From NCBI RefSeq assembly GCF_913774285.1, contig NZ_CAJYHX010000006.1, forward strand, positions 62,001 to 126,000: 64,000 bases of DNA. Direction: 5' to 3'. Origin of the DNA: an uncultured Sphingomonas sp. (GTDB lineage Bacteria > Pseudomonadota > Alphaproteobacteria > Sphingomonadales > Sphingomonadaceae). The position numbers were made by a program, and so were the translations under genes. The number at the start of each line of letters is the position of its first letter. The first letter of the stretch is position 1. This document shows positions 52,252 to 59,391 of this stretch, one piece after another. Under the pieces are notes generated by a model. It was not told where the DNA came from and made no database searches. It saw only the letters and a program-made list of their open reading frames with translations.

Positions 52252-54081
52252 TCACTCGGTATCGAACAGCGCGGCCAGTTGCTCGACCATCGTGCCGGCG
52301 AGCTGCTCGGCGTCCATGATCGTCACCGCCCGGCTGTAATAGCGGGTCACGTCATGGCCGATGCCGATCGCCGCCAGTTCCACCGGCGAACGCGCCTCGA
52401 TCCAGCCGATCACCTGCCGCAGGTGCCGCTCCAAGTACGAGCCCGAGTTCACCGACAGCGTCGAGTCGTCCACCGGTGCGCCGTCGGAGATCACCATCAG
52501 GATCTTGCGGTCCTCGGGCCGGGCGATCAGCCGGCTGTGCGCCCAGAGCAGCGCCTCGCCGTCGATATTCTCCTTGAGCAGCCCCTCGCGCATCATCAGC
52601 CCAAGCGACTTCTTCGCGCGGCGCCACGGCTCGTCGGCCTGCTTGTAGATGATGTGGCGCAGATCGTTGAGCCGGCCCGGCTGCGCGATGCGGCCCTCGC
52701 CCAGCCACTTCTCGCGCGACTGGCCGCCCTTCCAGGCACGGGTGGTGAAGCCGAGCACTTCGGTCTTCACGCCGACACGTTCCAGCGTGCGCGCGAGAAT
52801 GTCCGCGCTGATCGCCGCGATCGAGATCGGACGGCCGCGCATCGAGCCCGAATTGTCGATCAGCAGCGTCACCACCGTGTCCTTGAACTCGGTATCGCGC
52901 TCGATCTTGTAGCTGAGCGACTGCATCGGGTTCACCACCACCCGCGCGAGCCTGGCCGCATCGAGCAGGCCCTCGTCCTGGTCGAAATCCCAGCTGCGGC
53001 TCTGTTGCGCCATGAGGCGCCGCTGCAAGCGGTTGGCGAGCTTGGTCACCGCGCCCTGCAAATGCACCAGCTGCTGGTCAAGATAGGAGCGCAGCCGCTC
53101 CAGCTCGTCGGTGTCGCACAGGTCCGTCGCCGCCACGACCTCGTCGAACTGGGTGGTATAAGGACGATATTCGAAGCTCGGCGGCAGGTCGCTCCACGGG
53201 CGGTTGGGGCGGACGGGCATCATGCCTTCGTCGCCGTCATCGCCCGGCTCGCCGTCGCCATCGTCCATGCCTTCGGACTGCTGCTCCTGGTCGCCTTCCT
53301 CGCCCTGTTCGGACTCGCGCTGCTCGCCGCGTGCCTCGGTCTGACCCTCGCCCTGCTGCTGCTGGGACTCGCCTTCCTCTTCGCCCTGCTCCTGCTGCTC
53401 TTCCTGGCCCTCTTCCTCGTCGCCGCCTTCATCGGCTTCGTCGGGGACCATCTCGCCTTCGGTCAGCTCGAGATCCTGGAGCAGCTTGGCGGCGAGCGCG
53501 GCAAAGGCGTTCTGGTCGTCGATCGCCATGGCCATGGCATCGAGATCAGACCCCGCCTTCTCCTCGATCCAGTCGCGGACCAGCGCCAGACCTAGCGCGG
53601 CGCTCGACGGCGATTCGCGGCCGGTCAGCCGTTCGCGGACCATCAGCCCGAGCGCGGTGGACAGCGGCACTTCGTCGCGGGTGCGGGCGCGGCCGATCGG
53701 GTCCGAGCGCAGCCGCATCGCCAGCGCCTGCTCCAGATTGTCGGCGATGCCGGCATAGCCACGCGACCCCAGCGCCTCGACGCGCGCGGTCTCGATCGCG
53801 TCGTAGACGGCGCGGGCGACCGGCTCGCGCGGCGCGGTGCGGCCGTGGAGGTTCGCGTCATGGTGGCGCATCCGCAGCGCGAAGCTGTCGGCAAAGCCGC
53901 GCGCCTCGGCGACCTGCTCGGGCGGCAGGGTGCGCGAGGGCATCGGCACCTTGACCGTCTTGCCGCTCTGGAACGGCGCGTCGGCGGTGAAGCCGAATTC
54001 GAGTTCGTCGGCACCCGAGAGCGCACGCGCGGTGCCCGCGAGCACGTCGCGAAGCCGATCGAGGGGATTGTCCTGCGCCAT
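52252..54081 (-). CDS. cobT: Cobaltochelatase subunit CobT
   Basis: A 609-residue partner of CobS. The N-terminal part (about residues 1-200) is helical. An extremely acidic Glu/Gln-rich linker covers about 210-290, then a C-terminal von Willebrand A domain has a MIDAS motif DNSGSMRG and a later conserved [12 protein letters not shown]. The organisation is that of CobT/BchD-like subunits. The start is ATG 54081, though GTG 54088-54090 would add three residues. CobS is 8 kb away, so the pair is separated by an insertion of iron genes. Confidence 0.9.
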   Translation of the reverse strand: MAQDNPLDRLRDVLAGTARALSGADELEFGFTADAPFQSGKTVKVPMPSRTLPPEQVAEARGFADSFALRMRHHDANLHGRTAPREPVARAVYDAIETARVEALGSRGYAGIADNLEQALAMRLRSDPIGRARTRDEVPLSTALGLMVRERLTGRESPSSAALGLALVRDWIEEKAGSDLDAMAMAIDDQNAFAALAAKLLQDLELTEGEMVPDEADEGGDEEEGQEEQQEQGEEEGESQQQQGEGQTEARGEQRESEQGEEGDQEQQSEGMDDGDGEPGDDGDEGMMPVRPNRPWSDLPPSFEYRPYTTQFDEVVAATDLCDTDELERLRSYLDQQLVHLQGAVTKLANRLQRRLMAQQSRSWDFDQDEGLLDAARLARVVVNPMQSLSYKIERDTEFKDTVVTLLIDNSGSMRGRPISIAAISADILARTLERVGVKTEVLGFTTRAWKGGQSREKWLGEGRIAQPGRLNDLRHIIYKQADEPWRRAKKSLGLMMREGLLKENIDGEALLWAHSRLIARPEDRKILMVISDGAPVDDSTLSVNSGSYLERHLRQVIGWIEARSPVELAAIGIGHDVTRYYSRAVTIMDAEQLAGTMVEQLAALFDTE

Positions 54082-54153
54082 CCCTCCCACATGCGCCCCA
54101 TCGGGCAGATGTCAAGGAAACGCCAGCATCGCGACCGGCACCCCTTGGTACAG

Positions 54154-55047
54154 TCAGTCCAGCATCGCCAGCAAAGCAGGGGACAGGCGCTCCGCGAACG
54201 CCGCGCCCTCGCGCGTCACCATATGCGCTGCCAGCCCCTGGAGTTCGGCGAGCGCCATGCCCGCGGGCCCCAGCACCGTCAGCGCGGTCGCCCAGGCATC
54301 GGCCAGCATCGCCTCGCGGTGCAGCACCGAGACCGAGACGACCTGGTTGTCGATCGGCCAGCCGGTGCGCGGATCGATGCTGTGCGCATAGCGGCGTCCA
54401 CCTTGCTCGAAGAAGCGGCGATAGTCGCCCGAGGTCGCCACCGACAGTCCGTGCAGCGCCACGCGGAGCGGCGCCAGCGTACTGGCGGGGACCGGCTCCA
54501 GCTCAACCCACCAGGGCCGGCCGTCGGGCTTGATCCCCTCGCCGCGCAGCTCGCCGCCGATCTCGATCAGGAAGTCCTCAATGCCGAGTGCCACCAGCCG
54601 CTCGGCCACGGCATCCACCGCATAGCCCTTGGCGATACCCGACAGGTCGATCTGCACCGCCTCGCGCCGGCGGATGCGGCGCTGCTCGCGGTCGAACTCG
54701 AGGTGGCGCGCCCCGGACATGATCTTCGCCTCGCCGATCGCATAGGCGCTCGGCACGTCGTCGCGCGGTCCGACGGGGCCGAAGCCCCATAAATCGGCGA
54801 GCACGCCCGCAGCCGGATCGAACGCACCGTCGCTCGCCGCGTGGACCGACAGCGCCGCGTCGAGCACGCGCGCCGCCTCTGGCGACAGCGGCTGCCAATA
54901 GCCGAGCATGCCGCGGTTGAACCGGCCGATGCGCGAGGCCGGCTCCCAATGGCTGAACTCGGCGATCATCCGCATCAGCACCGCCTGAACGGTCTCGCGG
55001 ATGTCCTCGGGAGGGTCGACGACCACCAGCCGCCAAGTGGTGCCCAT
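54154..55047 (-). CDS. apbE: FAD:protein FMN transferase ApbE
   Basis: A 297-residue flavin transferase that moves FMN from FAD to a Ser/Thr of exported proteins, periplasmic. It contains MGTTWRLVVVD, DPAAGVLADLWGFGP, the core IDLSGIAKGYAVDAVAERL, LIEIGGELRGEG and SIDPRTGWPIDNQVVSVSV with the metal-binding residues. The reading frame extends upstream with ATFGGAT before ATG 55047 but has no ATG; a longer N-terminus with alternative start is possible. It is the last gene of a four-gene operon whose DUF2271 member carries a flavinylation motif. Confidence 0.93.
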   Translation of the reverse strand: MGTTWRLVVVDPPEDIRETVQAVLMRMIAEFSHWEPASRIGRFNRGMLGYWQPLSPEAARVLDAALSVHAASDGAFDPAAGVLADLWGFGPVGPRDDVPSAYAIGEAKIMSGARHLEFDREQRRIRRREAVQIDLSGIAKGYAVDAVAERLVALGIEDFLIEIGGELRGEGIKPDGRPWWVELEPVPASTLAPLRVALHGLSVATSGDYRRFFEQGGRRYAHSIDPRTGWPIDNQVVSVSVLHREAMLADAWATALTVLGPAGMALAELQGLAAHMVTREGAAFAERLSPALLAMLD

Positions 55048-55145
55048 CGTCGCGCCGCCGAAGGTGGCGACGGGCGCGGCCGATCGCCGCCGGTGGAACG
55101 CCGCCGGCGACAGGCTTTCGGGAATGGCAATACGTGCGTCGGCGA

Positions 55146-56030
55146 TCAGGGTGCCAGTACCTCCAGCGTGGTCGTGTAGCTGACGCGGCGGCCGGAGGGA
55201 ACGCCCCCCATGCCCTGCGGCCCGCCCTGTGCCGGACGCGCGCCTGCACCCTGCGCCTGGGGACGGGGCCCCTCCCCCTCAGGCTGCGGCGCGTTCTGGG
55301 TCACGTTGATCCAGTACATGCCTGCTTCGGGCCATCGAATCGTCACCTTGCCCGCCGCATCGGTGCGCTGCTCCATCTGCTTCGGCGCCGCACGGTAGCG
55401 GCCGCCGCCGAGGATGGTGGTGACGTACAGACCCGAGGCTGGCTTCCCGTCGAGCAGGAACTGGAAGGTCGCGGGCTCATTGGCGACGAGGTCGTTGGGG
55501 TGCGTCACCGGCACCAGCTCGATGCCCTCGCCGGTCGGCTTGAACACGGTGCTGGTCGGTGCGCCCTGCGTCACGAAGATCTCGTTGCGGGCGAGCATCT
55601 CGCTGGTCTGCACGTCGGTGGCGCCGGCCGGAATGACGGTGGCGAGCTGCGCCTTGGTGGTGCCGCGCGGGAGCATCTTGGTCTCGCCGTTCAGCGTGTA
55701 GCGGCCGAACACGCCCTGGTTCACCACCGCGATTCGATAGGTGCCCTGCTGGGTGAGGTGCACGTCGAAAGTCGCGCGGAACTGGCCGACATTGTGGTGC
55801 TCGGCCTTGCCCTCGGTGCCGTCGGGCTGGGTGATCGTCGGAACGGCACCCATCGGTCGATGGTCGAAATAGAAGAGGTCGTTCGACACCGCGGCGTCGA
55901 CCGTCACCCAGTTGTCGGTGCCCGAGACGACCGTCGACGAGGGCAACAGCCACATGCGATGGGCGATCGCGGCCGGCGCGGCGAGCGCGGTGACAGCGGC
56001 GAGGGCGAAAAGCGGCTTGCGGAACTTCAT
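55146..56030 (-). CDS. DUF4198 domain secreted protein
   Basis: A 294-residue exported protein. The signal peptide is MKFRKPLFALAAVTALAAPA, cut at AIAH; a mature N-terminal His then precedes RMWLLPSSTVVSG. The body is a beta-rich DUF4198 domain with NDLFYFDHRPMG, QGVFGRYTLNGE and a C-terminal MYWINVTQNAP. The family recurs with PepSY and ApbE genes and is proposed to act in metal handling; its chemistry is unknown. It lies between the DUF2271 and apbE genes on one strand. Confidence 0.88.
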   Translation of the reverse strand: MKFRKPLFALAAVTALAAPAAIAHRMWLLPSSTVVSGTDNWVTVDAAVSNDLFYFDHRPMGAVPTITQPDGTEGKAEHHNVGQFRATFDVHLTQQGTYRIAVVNQGVFGRYTLNGETKMLPRGTTKAQLATVIPAGATDVQTSEMLARNEIFVTQGAPTSTVFKPTGEGIELVPVTHPNDLVANEPATFQFLLDGKPASGLYVTTILGGGRYRAAPKQMEQRTDAAGKVTIRWPEAGMYWINVTQNAPQPEGEGPRPQAQGAGARPAQGGPQGMGGVPSGRRVSYTTTLEVLAP

Positions 56031-56048
56031 GGTATCGATCCCCCCGGA

Positions 56049-56573
56049 TTAGCGCTTGAGCGTGAACGAGACGGCGCCGAGCTCGCTGGCGCCCTTGGCA
56101 GTGGCGGTGGCGCTGCTGCCGTTCCAGGCGAAGGGCAGGCGCACGACTTCGCGTCCGCCGACTTCGCGCGCGGCTTCCACCACCAGCGTATACTGGCCGG
56201 GCGTGAGCGCGGGCATGCCGCCCTTGCCGGCGACAAGCCGCTGCTTCTGCACGCCCGGCGCGCGGGTGGCGCCGCTGATGCCGTCGGCGGGGAAGCTCAT
56301 CGTGCGGCCCGAGGCGCGCCACCATTGCCGCACCTCGTGCAGCCACTTGGTGCCCTCGCCGCCGCGCTTGTCGACATCGTACCAGACGGAGAGCGTGCGC
56401 GGCGCCTGCCCCTCCTTCTCCAGCCACACGGCGACGTACGGCTTGTGATATTCGGCCACGCGGATGCGCGGCAGCTCGATCGACAGATCCATCGTCTGCG
56501 CCGCCGCCGCGTTCGGCAGCAATGCGCCCGCGCCGAGCGCGGCCGTGGTGAGTCCGGTCAGGCGAAACTGCAT
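56049..56573 (-). CDS. DUF2271 periplasmic flavoprotein candidate
   Basis: A 174-residue exported protein. A signal sequence (about residues 1-26, cut near AAAQT) precedes the DUF2271 domain, with IRVAEYHKPYVAVWLEKEG and TLSVWYDVDKRGGEGTKWL. Residues 97-103 are DGISGAT (about 56265-56285), matching the ApbE-target motif in which the Thr receives FMN through a phosphoester. Together with apbE in the same operon, this marks the protein as the likely covalent flavoprotein of a periplasmic electron chain. Confidence 0.9.
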   Translation of the reverse strand: MQFRLTGLTTAALGAGALLPNAAAAQTMDLSIELPRIRVAEYHKPYVAVWLEKEGQAPRTLSVWYDVDKRGGEGTKWLHEVRQWWRASGRTMSFPADGISGATRAPGVQKQRLVAGKGGMPALTPGQYTLVVEAAREVGGREVVRLPFAWNGSSATATAKGASELGAVSFTLKR

Positions 56574-56583
56574 GAAACCCCCT

Positions 56584-57228
56584 TTAGTGAATCAAGAACA
56601 GCGCGATCAGCGCAGGAATGGCGAGGCCGGCGGCAACCAGCGGCCAGGTGCTCTTGCGATGCTTCGAATGCATCCACAGCAGCACCAGCCCGGTCAGCGT
56701 GAACACCAGGCAGGCAAAGGCGAAGACGTCGATGAACCATTTCCATGCGGTGCCGGCGTTGCGGCCCTTATGGAGATCGTTGAGATAGGCGATCCAGCCG
56801 CGTGAGCTGCTCTCGCTCGTCACCTTGCCGGTGTCGCGCTCGATCGCGATCCAGCCGTCGCCGCCCGGGCGCGGCTGGGCGAGATAGATCTCGTCGGCCG
56901 ACCATTCGGCGACGCCCTCGGCCGGCATCTTCAGGGTGGTGCGCAGCCAGCCCGCCACCGGCGCGGGCAGCGGCTGCTTGGTGTCGGGCTTGTCGTCGGG
57001 CTTGACCAGCGGCAGCAGCGCGGGTGGCAGCTGCGCGGCGCGATCCACCGTCTGCGGCGCGCCCTCGATGTCCGATGCATGGTTGAGCGTGAAGCCGGTG
57101 ATCGCGAACAGCAGCAGCCCGATCAGGCTGATCGCCGAGCTCATCCAGTGCCAGGTGTGGAGCTGCTTGAGCCAGAAGCTCTTGCGGCTGCGCTTGCGGG
57201 GCGCGACGGGAGGAGACGGGGCGTGCAT
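56584..57228 (-). CDS. PepSY-associated membrane protein, electron donor candidate
   Basis: A 214-residue inner-membrane protein of the short PepSY_TM type. N-terminal helix 1 (about residues 28-46) follows LHTWHWMSSAISL with His24 and His27, and His50 ends it. A periplasmic region contains a PepSY-like part, then two C-terminal helices (FIDVFAFACLVFTLTGLVLLW and LVAAGLAIPALIALFLI). The His positions would suit heme-b coordination; this is inferred. It is the first gene of the operon behind a strong Fur box. Confidence 0.88.
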   Translation of the reverse strand: MHAPSPPVAPRKRSRKSFWLKQLHTWHWMSSAISLIGLLLFAITGFTLNHASDIEGAPQTVDRAAQLPPALLPLVKPDDKPDTKQPLPAPVAGWLRTTLKMPAEGVAEWSADEIYLAQPRPGGDGWIAIERDTGKVTSESSSRGWIAYLNDLHKGRNAGTAWKWFIDVFAFACLVFTLTGLVLLWMHSKHRKSTWPLVAAGLAIPALIALFLIH

Positions 57229-57266
57229 CGGGCGATCAGGAATCTCGGCTAGGGTCGGACCGGTGC

Positions 57267-57291
57267 GATAACGCGAACGATTCGCATTTAC
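57267..57291 (-). promoter_or_regulatory. Strong Fur-box match before the PepSY-DUF2271-DUF4198-apbE operon
   Basis: The 25-base stretch has GATAA, the core GCGAACGATTCGC and CATTTAC. It agrees at 20 of 25 positions with the consensus form built on GATAATGCGAATCATTCGC plus ATTATC. It lies 38 bases upstream of the operon ATG (57228). Fur with iron would repress; low iron would switch on the operon. The divergent pirin gene starts 130 bases away and might also be affected. Confidence 0.75.
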
Positions 57292-57420
57292 AACGATCGA
57301 GTTGTAACAAGCTGTACCGGCCGCCTCGGAAACGCTGTCTTCCCGATCCTATCCGCTGGTTTGTCTGGGCGTTGCGCGCCTGAGCGGCTATCCGGGGGCC
57401 AGCAAACACGGAGACGAACG

Positions 57421-58320
57421 ATGCGCGACGACCTGGTGATCCAGACGATCGAGCCGACCACGCACGACCTGGGCGGCTTCAAGGTGCATCGCACCCTCCC
57501 CTCGCTCCCGCGCACCATGGTGGGACCGTTCATCTTCTTCGATCAGATGGGCCCGGCGATCCTCGACGTCGGCACCGGCATCGACGTGCGCCCGCACCCG
57601 CACATCAACCTCGCCACCGTCACCTATCTGTTCGCCGGCGCCATAGACCATCGCGATTCGCTGGGCACCTTCGCCACCATCGAGCCGGGCGCGGTGAACC
57701 TGATGACCGCGGGCCATGGCATCGTCCATTCGGAACGCTCGCCCTCCGCGGAGCGCGAGAAGGGCCCCGAGCTATCCGGTATCCAGACCTGGCTGGCGCT
57801 GCCCGAGGCGCTGGAAGAGATGGATCCGGCCTTCGAGCATGTCGCGGCGGCCGATCTGCCGATCATCGAGGCGCATGGCGCCCGCGCGCGGGTGATCATG
57901 GGCGAGCTGTGGGGCGCCACGGCGCCGACCACCACCTATGCCCAGACCATCTATGGCGACATCGTTCTCGAGGGCGGCGCCAGCATTCCCATCGACGCGG
58001 TGGCGGACGAGCGCGCGCTCTATGTCGCGACGGGTGAGGCGAGCCTGGACGGCATGCCGCTGGTGCCGATGACGCTCTATCTGCTCCGCCCCGGCATCCG
58101 CGCGACGCTGCGCTCCGAACGCGGCGCGCGGGTGATGTTCTGCGGCGGCGAGGCGTTCAAGACGCCGCGCCACGTCTGGTGGAATTTCGTCAGCTCGAGC
58201 CGCGATCGGATCAACCAGGCCAAGGAAGACTGGAAGGCCGGCGCCTTCCCCAAGGTGCCCAATGACGACAAGGAATTCATCCCCATCCCCGCGGTTCCTA
58301 AGACGGTAAGTTACCCCTAG
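57421..58320 (+). CDS. Pirin family protein
   Basis: A 299-residue bicupin of the pirin family. Metal ligands His59 and His61 are in RPHPHINL, and His103 and Glu105 are in GIVHSE, as in pirins that bind iron or show quercetinase activity. The N-terminal MRDDLVIQTIEPTTHDLGGF and a second cupin with GGASIPID and FCGGEAF complete it. The start ATG 57421 follows GGAGACG. Redox sensing of iron is one proposed role for the family. Confidence 0.93.
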   Translation: MRDDLVIQTIEPTTHDLGGFKVHRTLPSLPRTMVGPFIFFDQMGPAILDVGTGIDVRPHPHINLATVTYLFAGAIDHRDSLGTFATIEPGAVNLMTAGHGIVHSERSPSAEREKGPELSGIQTWLALPEALEEMDPAFEHVAAADLPIIEAHGARARVIMGELWGATAPTTTYAQTIYGDIVLEGGASIPIDAVADERALYVATGEASLDGMPLVPMTLYLLRPGIRATLRSERGARVMFCGGEAFKTPRHVWWNFVSSSRDRINQAKEDWKAGAFPKVPNDDKEFIPIPAVPKTVSYP

Positions 58321-58421
58321 TTTTCCTTTACTTGCGGCTTTCGCCCAACCGGCGCATCTAGGGCCTTGGGCAGAGACTGGACGGCACGGAGGCGGTGCCG
58401 GACAGGAACAGGGAGAGCCGT

Positions 58422-59321
58422 GTGACCGCAATTCGACAGACCAGCCTGCCGCTGGCGACGGGCGTTACGCTCAACGTCGCGCTGGCGGGGGATCCCGCCA
58501 CCCCCCCCGTCATCCTGCTCCACGGCTTCCCCGAATCGCATCGCACCTGGCGGCACCAGATCCCGGCGCTGGCGGAGCGCTATTTCGTGATCGCACCCGA
58601 CCAGCGCGGCTATGCCGGCTCGTCCAAGCCCGACGGCGTCGAGGCCTATGCCGCCGACAAGATCGCGGCGGACGTGTTCGCGCTCGCCGATTCGCTGGGA
58701 GTCGAACGCTTCACGCTGGTCGGGCATGACTGGGGCGGCGCGATCGCCTGGATGGCGGCCCTGCGCGAACCCAAGCGGGTCGCCCGGCTGGTGATCATCA
58801 ACGCGCCGCACCCGCAGGTCTTCCAGCGCAAGCTGTTCGACGATCCCGGCCAGCGCCGCGCCAGCCAATATATCCGCTTCTTTCGCGAGACCGAACTCGA
58901 TCGCGCGCCGGACAAGACCGGGCTGGAGCAGTTCCTGCTCTCGCTGTTCGGCGAGCATCTGCAGGTTACGGTGCCGCCTGAGGAACAGGCGATCTATCTC
59001 GAACAATGGAGCCAGCCGGGTGCGCTCACCGCGATGCTCAATTGGTATCGCGCCACGCAGATCGTGGTGCCGGCGATGGACGAGGATCCGCCGCGGCCGA
59101 GCTGGATCGACGGCCCTTTCCCGCTTCAGCCGCAGCCGACCCTGGTGATCTGGGGAATGCGCGATCGCGGGCTGCTGCCGTGCCTGCTCGATGGGCTGGA
59201 GACGCTGATCCCCGACTATCGAATCGTGCAGATCCGCGACGCCGGCCATTTCGCGCCTTGGGAGAAACCCGAGGACGTGACCGCCGCGTTGCTCGAATGG
59301 CTGGCTGCACGTCCCGTCTGA
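58422..59321 (+). CDS. Epoxide-hydrolase-like alpha/beta hydrolase
   Basis: A 299-residue cytoplasmic alpha/beta hydrolase. The oxyanion HGFPE is near residue 34, the nucleophile Asp103 is in VGHDWGGA, and a late DAGHFAPWEKPE holds the catalytic His. This is the fingerprint of epoxide hydrolases and haloacid/fluoroacetate dehalogenases. The start is GTG 58422 with AGGGAGAG at 5-6 bases; an upstream in-frame start at 58395 is less likely. The substrate is unknown. It converges on a large TonB receptor. Confidence 0.88.
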   Translation: MTAIRQTSLPLATGVTLNVALAGDPATPPVILLHGFPESHRTWRHQIPALAERYFVIAPDQRGYAGSSKPDGVEAYAADKIAADVFALADSLGVERFTLVGHDWGGAIAWMAALREPKRVARLVIINAPHPQVFQRKLFDDPGQRRASQYIRFFRETELDRAPDKTGLEQFLLSLFGEHLQVTVPPEEQAIYLEQWSQPGALTAMLNWYRATQIVVPAMDEDPPRPSWIDGPFPLQPQPTLVIWGMRDRGLLPCLLDGLETLIPDYRIVQIRDAGHFAPWEKPEDVTAALLEWLAARPV

Positions 59322-59337
59322 GAAAAGGCCGGGACGC

Positions 59338-59364
59338 AAAAAAGCGCCCGGCAAGGCCGGGCGC
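59338..59364 (-). terminator. Rho-independent terminator of the large TonB receptor
   Basis: GCGCCCGGC and GCCGGGCGC form a nine-base-pair stem around a three-base loop. On the minus strand it is followed by six T residues. It ends the receptor transcript; on the plus strand there is no T-run, so it acts in one direction only. Confidence 0.9.
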
Positions 59365-59391
59365 AGGGGGAAGGAACCGAAAGCCCGGGTC

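Noticed and set aside
59338..59364. Terminator also for the plus-strand epoxide-hydrolase-like gene
   Set aside because: No T-run on the plus strand after the stem; only the minus-strand direction is supported.
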